From Streptococcus macedonicus ACA-DC 198 (GTDB taxonomy: Bacteria; Bacillota; Bacilli; Lactobacillales; Streptococcaceae), in NCBI GenBank assembly GCA_000283635.1, contig HE613569.1, positions 1,327,501 through 1,391,500 of the forward strand: 64,000 nt of DNA, read 5' to 3'. The position numbers and the translations under genes were made by a program. The notes under the pieces were generated by a model that worked only from the letters and a program-made list of their open reading frames with translations, searched no databases and was not told where the DNA came from. Shown one piece after another: positions 1-8,866 of this stretch (position 1 is its first letter; each line of letters begins with the position of its first letter).

Positions 1-501
1 ATTATTAGTAGCCTTACGCTTGGAACCCTTGCTGATATGGCCCGCCATGTCGGACAAGATGAAAAGAAAAAATGGGGACCTTTAATTTATTTGAGTAAAG
101 GAATTCGCCAGCTAATTGCTAAAAAATCTTACCAGATTAAAGTTAGTACTGCGGATGGCGACCATGTCTATCGCACGCGCTTCCTATTAGCAACCACTAC
201 CAACTCAGTGGGTGGTTTTACTAATTTTGATACATCTGCATCTCCAGCAGATGGAAAAATTCACTTAGTTATCCTGAAACATTTTTCATTCATGCGTCTT
301 TTAGGATACCTAAGTTATTTCTTAACTGGACGTTTTCGGGATACCAAAGATGTTGATCAACTTACCGCTCAGGAAATTGAAATTTCTGCCGTTGATTCAC
401 ACTTGAAGGTTGAAACTCGAATTGATGGTGATCCTAGTGACCAACTCCCCATCAAACTGGGCGTAGAGCAAGGCTTCGTTCAAGTTATGGTACCTAAATA
501 A
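1..501 (+). CDS. Diacylglycerol kinase-like lipid kinase, C-terminal part (cut by window edge)
   Basis: The reading frame is open at base 1, so the first Met (base 37) is internal and the true start lies outside the window. The visible 166 residues match the C-terminal half of the YegS/DagK/DgkB family of soluble lipid kinases, which phosphorylate diacylglycerol or related lipids with ATP at the membrane. Supporting segments are GTLADMARH near the left edge, LLATTTNSVGGF in the middle, and the acidic strand VETRIDGDP near the end, which in this family precedes the C-terminal strand. The ATP-binding N-terminal half is not visible. A stop at 499-501 is followed by a convergent universal stress protein gene. 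Family assignment is fairly secure; the lipid substrate is not known. Confidence 0.75.
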   Translation: MISSLTLGTLADMARHVGQDEKKKWGPLIYLSKGIRQLIAKKSYQIKVSTADGDHVYRTRFLLATTTNSVGGFTNFDTSASPADGKIHLVILKHFSFMRLLGYLSYFLTGRFRDTKDVDQLTAQEIEISAVDSHLKVETRIDGDPSDQLPIKLGVEQGFVQVMVPK

Positions 502-556
502 TTTAACTCAAAATAAAATGGACCAACGCAATCAAAGCGTTGATCCATTTTTTACA
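502..556. terminator. Probable bidirectional terminator between converging genes
   Basis: Between two converging stop codons, AATGGACCAACGC and GCGTTGATCCATTTTTT (about 517-554) pair as an imperfect hairpin with T-rich flanks on both strands. It would end transcripts from both the lipid kinase and the stress protein gene. Confidence 0.55.
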
Positions 557-988
557 TTATCGAACCACAGTTACCGTGATGGGAGCATACTTCGCCATGT
601 AGGCTGCTTGGCTACCAAAATGTCGTGCTAACCCTTTTTTAGACTCTGCGCCAACCACTAACAAATCGGGTTGGACAGCTGGAATAACTTCTTCCACAAT
701 GGTCTCGCCCGGATCGCCTTCCGTAACGACGCACTTTACATTTTGGACTCCCGCATCCTTAGCCTTTTTCTGATATTTTAAGATATGTTGTTCAAGTTCG
801 GCCCGTTCTCCATGAATAAAGTCCTTATCTAGCGCTTGAAAAACATTCATTTCGTCACTTTCCAAAACTGATACGATTACCAATTCAGAACCCGATTTTT
901 TAGCCAGATTAATTGCATAATCAAAGCCTAAAACGGCATCTTCCGAATCATCTACACCAACTAATATTCTCTTAACATCAAAGGTCAT
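557..988 (-). CDS. Universal stress protein, UspA family
   Basis: A 143-residue cytoplasmic protein of typical single-domain Usp length. It starts with the hydrophobic strand KRILVGVDDSE, which carries the early Asp of the ATP-binding fold, and ends with a G-2x-G-9x-G(S)-like phosphate-binding stretch (VVGAESKKGLARHFGSQAA) followed by the terminal strand PITVTVVR. The start is ATG at 988, preceded by AAGGAGG, and overlaps by one base (TAATG) the original stop codon of the upstream mntH remnant. The two were therefore one operon, an arrangement I recall in lactic acid bacteria. Usp proteins bind ATP or AMP and raise stress survival; the exact target here is unknown. Confidence 0.85.
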   Translation of the reverse strand: MTFDVKRILVGVDDSEDAVLGFDYAINLAKKSGSELVIVSVLESDEMNVFQALDKDFIHGERAELEQHILKYQKKAKDAGVQNVKCVVTEGDPGETIVEEVIPAVQPDLLVVGAESKKGLARHFGSQAAYMAKYAPITVTVVR

Positions 989-1604
989 TATGCTTCCTCC
1001 TTAGCTTCTGCTTTACTTTGCATTTCCAATTCGTAACGTTGGTTACCTTTATGGAGTTCAAAGATTGTCCAAGCTAAGGAGTGCTAGAACTACTGCCACT
1101 AGCATATAGGCAATTATGTGCGCCAGCTCTACTTCACCAGCACTTGGATTAGCTCCAAAGAAGGCCGTAATTGAATTTGGTAAACCAGTCATATTGAGGT
1201 AGGTTAGGAAAATAACCGAAATCCAACCTAAAATTTTGACCGCCCAACTATTCTTAAATCGATCACCCATTTCAACGCGACTATCCGTCATCATCAACAA
1301 TGGAATCATTGAGAATGGTAATGCAAAAGCCAAAAATACTTGAGAGTTATTCATCAACTGATTTAGGGCTTCGTGTTCTTGAAGATCACCTTTACCGCTG
1401 GTAATCATGACACAAATCAAAACTGGTACAATTGAAATCAAACGGGTAATCAAACGCCGTGCCCAAAGTGGCATTCGCATGTGAATGAACCCTTCCATGA
1501 TAACCTGGCCGGTTAACGTTCCCGTGATGGTTGAGTTTTGACCAGAAGCCAACAAAGCTACCGCAAATAATGTCGAAAGTACCCCAGTTTTGGCAACTCC
1601 AATC
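988..1604 (-). pseudogene. mntH: mntH remnant: Nramp-type Mn2+ transporter, C-terminal third, truncated and frameshifted
   Basis: The protein reads as the C-terminal third of an Nramp divalent-metal/H+ symporter. The conserved segment LLASGQNSTITGTLTGQ and the loop MEGFIHMRMPLWARR are typical MntH, and three to four hydrophobic helices follow. The 5' two thirds are missing: homology stops at about 1604, where a hairpin and plasmid/IS-derived DNA begin. Near 1070-1080 a frameshift gives a premature stop (LLSLDNL); in the neighbouring frame the protein continues as LAWTIFELHKGNQRYELEMQ and ends in TAATG, overlapping the start of the stress gene. Both defects make it non-functional. Intact MntH imports manganese. 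Confidence 0.8.
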
Positions 1605-1605
1605 T

Positions 1606-1645
1606 AAAAAACAGGCGATCCTTATTAAAAGGACTTCCTGTTTTT
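1606..1645. terminator. Hairpin with A/T flanks at the mntH break
   Basis: AAAACAGGCGATCCTT and AAGGACTTCCTGTTTT form a near-perfect stem with a short AT loop and a T run on each strand. It looks like a rho-independent terminator brought in with the DNA that replaced the front of mntH. Confidence 0.5.
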
Positions 1646-1660
1646 AATTCAAGACAAACC

Positions 1661-1786
1661 GTGGGTTTTACCCACACCCACAAGCTGAACCAGCTTGACC
1701 GCAGTCATGAGCGGAGTTTCCCCCGCTCAAACTCACTCGCCCACTCGCCGTGTGGCAGGAAAGCAAAGTTGGTGTAACTAACTTTG
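1661..1786. other. Cluster of four inverted repeats; candidate plasmid oriT/mobilisation remnant
   Basis: Four short palindromes lie in 126 bases: GTGGGT/ACCCAC (1661-1675), AAGCTG/CAGCTT (1682-1696), TGAGCGG/CCGCTCA (1708-1729) and CAAAGTT/AACTTTG (1764-1786). The stretch has no reading frame and is more GC-rich than its surroundings. This density of palindromes resembles the oriT region upstream of mob genes on small plasmids of lactic acid bacteria. No relaxase gene is next to it. The oriT reading is an inference; a regulatory or IS-terminal origin is possible. Confidence 0.3.
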
Positions 1787-1916
1787 GCTTTCAGCCGTTT
1801 CAGTGTGTCGTTTCATTCCGTCAAGAACGGGTAGTATTTTTTTGAAGCCCACAAAAAAATCTCCACGCCTAGCACTTGACTGCATTCTCACTCCAAGTTC
1901 AAAAGACATAACTTAA

Positions 1917-2651
1917 GAATTCGATCGTAGCCGAAAGAACTATGGTACGCGGAAAATCAAAGTTGCTCTGGCAAAACGTGATATCTTCGTTAGTCGTCGC
2001 AAAATCGGTCAAATCATGAACAGACGAGGGTTGAAATCAAATTATACAAAGGCGAATTATCGAAAGCATACATCAAATGTAAATTCCTCCGATATTGGCA
2101 ACACCTTGAATCGTATCTTCACTGACCGTGAACCTTTGGAAGCAATCATCACGGATCTGACCTATATAAGAATTGGCACAACGTGGTGTTATGTTTGTTT
2201 CATTATTGATTTATTCAATCGTGAGATCATTGGTCATTCCTGTGGTTCAAACAAAGATGCAGCGTTGGTCAAACGTGCATTCCAAACTATCTCCCACCCT
2301 TTGACTGAAGTCAAAATCTTCCATACAGATCGAGGGAAGGAATTTGATAATAAACTAATTGATACGATCTTAAAGACATTTGCCATCGAACGATCACTGA
2401 GCAAGAAAGGTTGTCCTTATGATAATGCAGTGGCAGAATCAACCTACAAATCATTCAAAGTAGAATTTGTTTATCCGAATACATTTGACACATTGAATCA
2501 ACTCAAACTGCAATTATTTGATTACGTTAATTGGTGGAATTATCTTCGGTTACACGGTTCTTTGGGATATAAGACACCAATCAGCATTCGAAATCGGAGA
2601 TTGGTGGAGCGGATCCTTGATAATGAGCATGGACGTGGTAGCGTTGCGTAG
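1917..2651 (+). pseudogene. IS3-family transposase OrfB, 5'-truncated
   Basis: The frame reads in from about 1917 (FDRSRKNYGTRKIKV, the HTH_21-like part) with a stop just before it. The first part of OrfB, all of OrfA and the left IS end are therefore missing. The rve-type integrase core is present: ITDLTYI (first Asp), FHTDRGKEF (second Asp) and DNAVAESTYKSFK (Glu), followed by YVNWWNYLRLHGSLGYKTP, the usual C-terminal signature. The catalytic triad is intact, but without OrfA the element should not move on its own. It is one of several IS fragments breaking up this flank. Boundaries are approximate. Confidence 0.8.
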
Positions 2652-2774
2652 TGGCCGATACATTTGCTTGTAGCTTCGCCACGGTTGATTCACGTCCATG
2701 GAGGCTCGTTGTCAAGGACAATCGGATTAGATAACAAGCACCTGATTTTTACACTTTATAATTTTTGTCAAAAA

Positions 2775-2826
2775 AGGGTTGCCATTCCATAATATATGAT
2801 ACAATATTCATATATTATAAAGGAGG
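2775..2826 (+). promoter_or_regulatory. fetAB promoter with 11-bp palindromic operator and strong RBS
   Basis: A perfect inverted repeat, ATAATATATGA at 2789-2799 and TCATATATTAT at 2808-2818, encloses the probable -10 box TACAAT (2800-2805). TTGCCA at about 2779 may be the -35, though the 15-base spacing is short. The repeat ends one base before the ribosome binding site AAAGGAGG (2819-2826). A repressor bound here would cover the -10 box and the transcript start. The regulator itself is not visible. Confidence 0.5.
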
Positions 2827-2835
2827 TTTTTGGAT

Positions 2836-3492
2836 TTGGATAGTATAGTAGTGTTCGAAAATGTGACCTTTAAACCTGGAGAAGAAAGTCTGTTAGAGGA
2901 TATTTCTTTTCAAATTAAAGCGAATGAAATGATAAGGGTTGAGGGGCCTTCGGGAAGCGGTAAAAGTACTTTATTACGACTGATTTCATCGCTGATCCCG
3001 AGAACCAGTGGCGACATAATTTATAAGGATCAAATTTTGGAAGAAGTGAATTATCAAACCTATCGCAAATCCATTTCATATGTTTCACAAAATCCTCATT
3101 TATTTGGGCGAACAATTCGTGATAATTTTGAATTGGTTTTTGAAGTACATGATAAAGCTTTTGATGAAAAAATCATTTTAGATTATATGGCGGAATTTGG
3201 TTTAGCACATATTGATTTGGATAAATCAATTCATAAAATATCCGGTGGGGAAAAGCAACGGATTGGTTTAATTCGGCACCTAATTTTTCCACCGGCAGTC
3301 TTATTGCTAGATGAAATCACTTCATCTCTAGATGAGGACAACCGTCATAAGGTTTGGAATAATTTGTTAGCCTATAAACAAAAACATCAAGTGTCCATTA
3401 TGTGGGTGAGTCATATCCAAGATGACGCCGTGTTACCAGACCGGATATTCAAAATTCAGGACCACAAACTAAGTATTGAAATGGGTGTATAA
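2836..3492 (+). CDS. fetA: FetA-like ABC transporter ATPase (YbbL family, metal/iron export)
   Basis: A cytoplasmic ABC ATPase of about 218 residues. It has Walker A GPSGSGKST, the Q-loop SYVSQNPHLFG, the signature ISGGEKQR, Walker B VLLLDEITSSLD and the switch His in WVSHI. Short length and pairing with a FetB-like permease place it in the FetA/YbbL family, which works with FetB in iron efflux and oxidative stress resistance in Escherichia coli. A TTG at 2830 is possible, but AAAGGAGG ends at 2826, so the second TTG at 2836, nine bases downstream, is better placed. The permease gene follows with no gap. An operator palindrome overlaps the promoter. The gene looks intact, unlike most neighbours. 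Confidence 0.8.
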   Translation: MDSIVVFENVTFKPGEESLLEDISFQIKANEMIRVEGPSGSGKSTLLRLISSLIPRTSGDIIYKDQILEEVNYQTYRKSISYVSQNPHLFGRTIRDNFELVFEVHDKAFDEKIILDYMAEFGLAHIDLDKSIHKISGGEKQRIGLIRHLIFPPAVLLLDEITSSLDEDNRHKVWNNLLAYKQKHQVSIMWVSHIQDDAVLPDRIFKIQDHKLSIEMGV

Positions 3493-3493
3493 T

Positions 3494-4273
3494 ATGACAA
3501 GTGAATTGACAGTATCACCATTATCACTCGTTTTCTCTTTTGTTCTGGTATTATTTGCCATATCTATCTCTTATAAAGAGAAATTAGGATTGGAAAAAGA
3601 TATCCTGTGGGCCATGTTGCGGATGGTTGTTCAATTAATCATTATTGGCTATGTTTTAACTTACATTTTTCAAATAGATTCTATAATAGTTACGGCAGTC
3701 ATTATGATTTTTATGATTATCAATGCGGCTTATAATGCTAACAAACGTGCGGATAAAATACCAAATGCTTTTAAAATTTCCTTAACCGCGATTGTAGTGG
3801 GGGTAGTTGCTTCCATTTTAGTCTTAGTTATTTCAGGTTCCATTCAATTTGTACCAGCGCAAATTATTCCTATTACGGGTATGTTGGTAGGGAATGCTAT
3901 GTCAGTTATTGGTTTGTCATTCCGAAATTTAAATAATGAATTTTCTAAGGCACAACAGGAAGTAAATGAACGTTTGGCTTTAGGGGCATCCATCAAATTA
4001 GCTTCTACCGATATTCTGCGCGAATCAATTAAAGGATCACTGCAACCGACAATCGATTCTGCTCGTACAGTTGGTTTGGTACTCCTCCCCGGAATGATGG
4101 TTGGGATGATGTTAGCGGGAGCAGTACCTCTAAGTGCGATAATGTACCAGATTTTGATTTACTTCATGTTGGTATCAACCTCAGCTATTACATCTTTAAT
4201 TGCCGTATATCTTTCATACAAGTACTTTTACACAGACTTTGGTCAATTGAATATTCTAGATAATGAAAAATAA
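3494..4273 (+). CDS. fetB: FetB-like ABC transporter permease (YbbM/UPF0014 family)
   Basis: An integral membrane protein of 259 residues with about seven hydrophobic segments. It carries the family motif around GMLVGNAMSVIGLS and the conserved cytoplasmic region ERLALGASIKLASTDILRES...PTIDSARTVGLVLLPGMMVGMMLAGA, typical of the UPF0014/FetB family. It should form the membrane channel for the ATPase encoded immediately upstream; its ATG lies one base after that gene's stop, so the two are translationally coupled. The likely substrate is iron or a similar metal, exported from the cell, by analogy with E. coli FetAB. A TTG at 3476 in the same frame is less likely to be the start. The gene ends before a large palindrome built of IS3 ends. 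Confidence 0.8.
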   Translation: MTSELTVSPLSLVFSFVLVLFAISISYKEKLGLEKDILWAMLRMVVQLIIIGYVLTYIFQIDSIIVTAVIMIFMIINAAYNANKRADKIPNAFKISLTAIVVGVVASILVLVISGSIQFVPAQIIPITGMLVGNAMSVIGLSFRNLNNEFSKAQQEVNERLALGASIKLASTDILRESIKGSLQPTIDSARTVGLVLLPGMMVGMMLAGAVPLSAIMYQILIYFMLVSTSAITSLIAVYLSYKYFYTDFGQLNILDNEK

Positions 4274-4300
4274 AACTACAATACCTTTAAAGAAAGTTGC

Positions 4301-4360
4301 GATATGCTCCCCCTGAAGTAGACTTATTTTATTAAGTGTCTACTTCAGGGGGAGCATATC
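4301..4360. repeat. 23-bp perfect palindrome made of two facing IS3-type ends
   Basis: The arms at 4301-4323 and 4338-4360 are perfect reverse complements (outer part GATATGCTCCCCCTGAAG) separated by only 14 AT-rich bases. The arm closely resembles the end of the IS3-family element at 6390-6415 (GATATACTCCCCGTATAG). This therefore looks like two IS ends brought together, such as a MITE or a collapsed element. It would also act as a strong terminator after fetB. Confidence 0.6.
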
Positions 4361-4405
4361 ATTTTTAGTCATCAGTCCTTATTGACAAAGAGCCTTTCTT
4401 TTTAA

Positions 4406-5557
4406 TTATGGTTTTGGATTTAAATCTTCAATTGAATCAATCTCAACATAACTTGGAACGACAAAACCATTTCTAGCACCATTTAAGTTTGCTCCTAAAT
4501 CATCAATTTGATCTCCATATTGTTCATAAAAAGATTGATGAGTTAATGGTAACCAAGGTGACACACTAAAATCAGCTTGACCTAAAGCAATTGATTGGAA
4601 CATGACTACTGGTTCTATATCCGTAATCTTCTAGTACGCGTTTAATGACATGTGCAGAAGCACGTTCTGTATCCCATGGAGTCGAAACAAGACTGATAGA
4701 TTCTCCATTTCCTTGAGCAGCACCTTGAGTCCATTCTGAAACTCTGTCTTGATTGGCTTCAATCCAGTTTTCAGCAGCCTCTTCATAAGGAATATCTAAT
4801 GCTTCGCTTACTACTTCTTGCATATCTTCTACTTCCCAATAGAAAGCATCGATAATTTTGTAGGCTTCAGGAAAATCTTCTGCAAATCCTTGTCTTGCAA
4901 TGGTGCGAATTTCTTCTTCTTCACCGAGTGTAGCTTGTGGATCTTCAAGAATTTTCAAATCAAAGTCTTGGAACATCCAATGAGGTGCCCAACCAGTAAT
5001 AATGATTGGTTCTTCATTATTAATTGCTTGTTGTAATTCTGCTAACATCCCTGCGGTTGAACTTTCTTGTAATTCCCAACCAGCTAGATTGTCATAAGAA
5101 GACAGAGCAGCATGAGCAGCCTCTGTTACACCAGCTCCTGGTTCAATACCAGTGATTGTGTAATTTACAGCTTCTTCAATACTTCCTTCAGCGTTCGCTT
5201 GTCCGCGACCACCTGTCCAGCTCTCAACTTTTTCAGGATTTGCATCGATCCAGTCACGAGCAGCTTGCACGGTGTCTGTTCCATCTTCAATTTCCAACAT
5301 AACACTTTCAATATCTTCTAAATCCCAAGAAAAATTATCTAAGACATAATAAACATCTGGCATATCGTCTTGTAGTCCTTGACGAACCATAGTGTTAATA
5401 CTTTCTTCACCACCCATTGTTCCTTGAGGATCTTCTAGATATTTTTAAATCATAACGAGAGAACATCCAGTGAGGAGACCAACCGGTAATGACAATTTCT
5501 TCTTCGTTGCTAATTGCATGAGCTAACTCAGCAGTCATTGCACCACCAGAAAAGGTA
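4406..5557 (-). pseudogene. Glycine betaine/proline substrate-binding protein (OpuAC type), tandem domains, broken
   Basis: The translated pieces match OpuAC-type substrate-binding domains, which capture glycine betaine outside the cell for an osmoprotectant ABC importer. Two related half-domains follow each other: [10 protein letters not shown] with its helices, then a second copy with ITGWAPHWMFQDFDLKILE, then a C-terminal lobe (SIALGQADFSVSPWLPLTH). Three defects are visible: the 5' end is cut by an IS3 element at about 5557, an extra A in an A run near 5448 shifts the frame, and a second shift near 4610 splits off the last 65 residues. The encoded importer is not present here. Tandem binding domains occur in some OpuA-like systems. 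Confidence 0.75.
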
Positions 5558-6056
5558 GGCTTTAGCACTTAGTCCATACTGAAGATAAGTCACATCCGTG
5601 CACCATTTCTGATTGGGTGCTGTTGCGGTGAAATCACGATTAAGGATATTTTCTTCGTAAAATCTTTCGCCACCTTTGATACAAGACTGTCTAACACGGC
5701 GAATAACAGAACGGATACCTAGTATTTTCATCAATCGACGAATACGTTTCTTGTTATAAGTTGTGCCAAGCTGGCGATTGACAAAGTTTGTCATACGGCG
5801 ATAGCCTAGAATGCCATTGTAGTTCCTATGGAATTCCTTGATTTTCTTCATGAGCTTCTTATTCTCTGTCTCAGAAACTGTTTCTATGTGATTATGCCAT
5901 TTATAGCCACCAGACCATGACACCTTTAAGAGCTGACATAAGGTTTGAATGGGAATAGCTGGTTCTTTATCGTGATAATCTTTGATGACTTGAAAGTCTT
6001 CTAAATGCTTCCCTAACCTCACCAACGGTTGCACCGTTTGACCTCTTCTAACTTTT
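5557..6056 (-). pseudogene. IS3-family OrfB, C-terminally truncated
   Basis: The frame is entered by -1 slippage at the A6G site (about 6055) and includes VRLGKHLEDFQVIKDYHDKE, the HTH_21 segment YNGILGYRRMTNFVNRQLG and the start of the integrase core, PNQKWCTDVTYLQYG, with the first catalytic Asp. The coding sequence then runs into unrelated opuAC sequence at about 5557 and stops. The second Asp and the Glu are missing. Confidence 0.75.
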
Positions 6057-6345
6057 TTAGCAGGTCAACCTCAATTTCTAGGAGACGATTACGCTCTTCC
6101 AATTGTTTAATCTTGAGTTGAAGTTATTCAGCTTCGGTAAGATTGGGTTTACTCTCTAATCCTTTTCCACGTCTATCAAGTAGACCTTGAGAACCATCTT
6201 TTTCAAACTTACGCACCCAAGAATAAACCTGTTGGTAAGAAACACCAAACTTCTCAATAGCTGCTTGATAGTCTTTTCCATGGGCAATAGTATAGTTGAC
6301 AATCTCTAATTTCTCTTCTACGGATTTTGGACTTCTTTTGGACAT
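6019..6345 (-). pseudogene. IS3-family OrfA with internal stop codon
   Basis: The start is ATG at 6345 behind AAGGGGAG; a longer frame from 6390 lacks a suitable site. The N-terminal helix-turn-helix (EKLEIVNYTIAHGKDYQAAI, then VSYQQVYSWVRKFEKDG) is that of IS150-like OrfA proteins, which bind the IS ends. A TAA at 6124-6126 interrupts the frame; beyond it the same frame continues as LKIKQLEERNRLLEIEVDLL, the leucine-zipper region, to the natural stop at 6019. One base change therefore inactivated the gene. Confidence 0.75.
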
Positions 6346-6415
6346 ATGAAAACTCCCCTTATAGTTTCTAGTGAATTTTTGTTTTTTCACTGTCTACTAT
6401 ACGGGGAGTATATCA

Positions 6416-7012
6416 AAATGGATATGTTGACCCTATTTATTTTTTTCATACAAACTTCCTTTTTAATTTAATATATGAGTTGTATCAAAATACCTGTGAA
6501 TATTTACGACAAGAAATTGAATTTCAAGTTATATATAAATATTATCTGTATTCAATCTGGAAATTTCTAAAAATTCTTATGTCAATATGATCACACTAAG
6601 TTTTAAGATCTAAAAAACGATTAACATTCTAGAATGAGACAGATATATAACCATATCCTAAAACCAAAAAATTAGACATCTCTTAACTTGCTCAACTTTA
6701 TTCATTTAAATCAGTTCACTAAGTGTAACATTAACAAATAGAGGTTTGAAAAAAATAGTTGTGCTAGTTAAATAGATAAGTTTATAAATGACAATATCAT
6801 TAGAAATCCGGAACTCGCAATGTATTTGACTATCTTGAAATTATTTTTTGTTAAATTCGATGTAATTTGTTGTTTTAAGAGGGTCTAAATACTTGAGAAA
6901 AAGGTCAAGCAATAGAAAAAGCTGCTTGACCTAAAGAATCTATTCAAAGAATAAAAGAATATCTAAAATTCATCAATACTAATCTGTTAGATACCTAATG
7001 TATTTACAAATT
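6416..7012. other. 597-bp AT-rich spacer with one minus-strand terminator
   Basis: No convincing gene is seen on either strand. Near the right side AGGTCAAGCA (6902-6911) and TGCTTGACCT (6923-6932) form a perfect 10-bp stem followed on the minus strand by a T run. This is a rho-independent terminator placed for the Ig-repeat gene to its right. The rest is AT-rich without clear repeats. Confidence 0.6.
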
Positions 7013-8866
7013 TTATAATTGATATTCAAAAACTTTTTCTATTCCTTCGTTTGTAATTACGGTGAGTTTAATGGTAGTTTCCCCTACAAAATAGCCTAAT
7101 TTTGTGGATAATGAAATACCGAAACTTCCATAAGAAGCTATTTTTGTCGCTATGCCCGATTTTTCAAGTTTTTCCTTTGAATATGTGGTTGGCCAGCCAC
7201 CATCACTAATCTCTACATTTGTCACTGTTAATTCACGCTCATCTTGGCTGTTGAAAGATATTGATAAACTCGTCATAATATTGTTGATAGTTATTTGAGA
7301 ATACGCTGATAAGTTCCCATTAATTTCATCTGAAACAGTGATATCAAAACTTTTTTTAACGCCATTATTCGTATTTGCAGTAATTGTCACTTCACCTTCT
7401 GCTAAAGATGTAACTTTACCACTACTATCAACGGTCGCTACATTAGGATTACTACTTGACCAAGTGAGTTTTTTATCATAAGAATCAACAGGGTACACAT
7501 TAAAGTTCAATTGATTAACAGTATTCGTTCTCATTAGGTTTTCACCATTGATTTCTATACTGCTAGGCTTTACTTCAAATACTTCAATTTTTCTAGTTAT
7601 AACAGTTTCATTTCCAACCTTGTCAACTGCTCTATAGGTGAGGCTATTTTCGCCAACTTTGGTAAAATCAATTTTTCCATCAACTGTATAATTAAGTTGG
7701 TTTCCATCGCCGTCAATTGCTTGAACACCTGAATTAACATCAAATGAACCAATAATAATATTTACTTTCGAATCTTCTACACCAGAAAATGTAGGTTTCA
7801 GATCGTTAATAATTGTTACTTTTTGAACTTTTGTAGCTTGATTACCGAATACATCCTCTGCAGTATAAGTTACAGTATACTCACCAGATTTTGGATTAGT
7901 TTTTGGTAAATCTGTTTCAATTTTATAGTTTATTTCTTGACCAGAGTAATCAGTTGCTTTTACTCCTGAATCGTAGTTAAAATTATTACTAGATTTTTTA
8001 AACTCAAGATTCTTGATTCCTGTGATGGTCGGATTCGCAACGGCGTTCACTGTTACTTTTCTAGTTTTCGTTGCTTTGTTTCCATAGCTATCCACTGCAG
8101 TATACGTTAGTGTGTATGTGCCTGCTACTTTTGTATTCACTTCTCCGCTTACTTGGTAGCTAATTTCTTTTCCTGTTGAATCTTTCGCTACGATCCCTTT
8201 TTTCGCATCAAATGCAGCTGTTGTTTGACTTATTGTTGTGTCTGATACTCCTGTGATGGTCGGATTCGCAACGGCGTTCACGGTTACTTTTCTAGTTTTC
8301 GTTGCTTTATTTCCATAGCTATCCACTGCAGTATACGTTAGTGTGTATGTGCCTGCTACCTTATAATTAATTTCTCCTGACACAGTGACTTTCAATGTTG
8401 TTCCTAGAAAATCAGTTGCTTTTACTCCTTTTAATGAATCAATTGATTCTGTTGTTTGATTTAACACAGTGTCTGTCACACCTGTGATGGTTGGATTTGC
8501 TTGTTTGATTCCATACCACGCAATTCCTTCATCTTTCCATCCTACTTTAATCAGGCTTGATTGCTCTTCCCAACTTCGTGTGTAGTTATGGCTTCCCGCT
8601 CTGGCATTAGGGTTGTATGCACGATATAATTTTTCACCAGTAGTCGTATCCGCCGAATACCACCCTATCCCTTCATACTTCCACCCAACTTTAACTAGGT
8701 TATCTTTTTCTTTTTTACTCAACGTATAATGATGGTCTCCTGCATTGCTGTTATACAAGCGATAAACTGGTGATCCTTCTGTTGGTGCATACCAACCAAT
8801 TCCTTCATACTTCCATCCGACATTGACTAAATTTTGTTTCTCTGTCCCATCTTTTGTGTAAATACG
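7013..8866 (-). pseudogene. Ig-repeat surface protein with DUF5648-like repeats, 5'-truncated
   Basis: The translated product starts inside the protein at about 8866, where an in-frame stop and foreign DNA begin, so no signal peptide remains. From N to C it shows three units of about 40 residues (GWKYEGIGWY, YNSNAGDHHYT, then YNPNARAGSHNYT), the repeat seen in many lactic acid bacterial cell-wall proteins. Five or so bacterial Ig-like domains with PTITGV and YTLTYTAVDSYGNKATK follow, then a BIg2-type domain (LTWSSSNPNVATVDSSGKVT) and a unique C-terminus without LPXTG. Such proteins are secreted and bind surfaces or the cell wall. With its 5' end missing it is probably not expressed or exported. 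Confidence 0.7.
8019..8361. repeat. Near-identical 110-bp direct repeat 231 bp apart
   Basis: The stretches starting at 8019 and 8250 are almost identical for about 110 bp (CCTGTGATGGTCGGATTCGC onwards). They encode the end of one Ig domain and the start of the next. The 231-bp period equals 77 residues, one Ig unit, so the array grew or shrank by recombination recently. Confidence 0.7.

Larger units (their letters stand above)
5557..6415 (-). mobile_element. IS3-family (IS150-like) element, 3'-truncated
   Basis: The left end is intact: TGTCTACTATACGGGGAGT runs outward to TATATCA at about 6415. OrfA and OrfB follow in the usual order with an A6G slippery heptamer at 6052-6058 (minus strand) for the -1 frameshift that makes the OrfAB transposase. 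OrfB stops abruptly at about 5557, where opuAC sequence begins, so about half of the catalytic domain and the right end are missing. OrfA also has an in-frame stop. The element cannot move by itself. Confidence 0.75.

Noticed and set aside
2915..3115. Minus-strand frame inside fetA
   Set aside because: It lies fully within a gene with all ABC motifs and has no ribosome binding site or family match.
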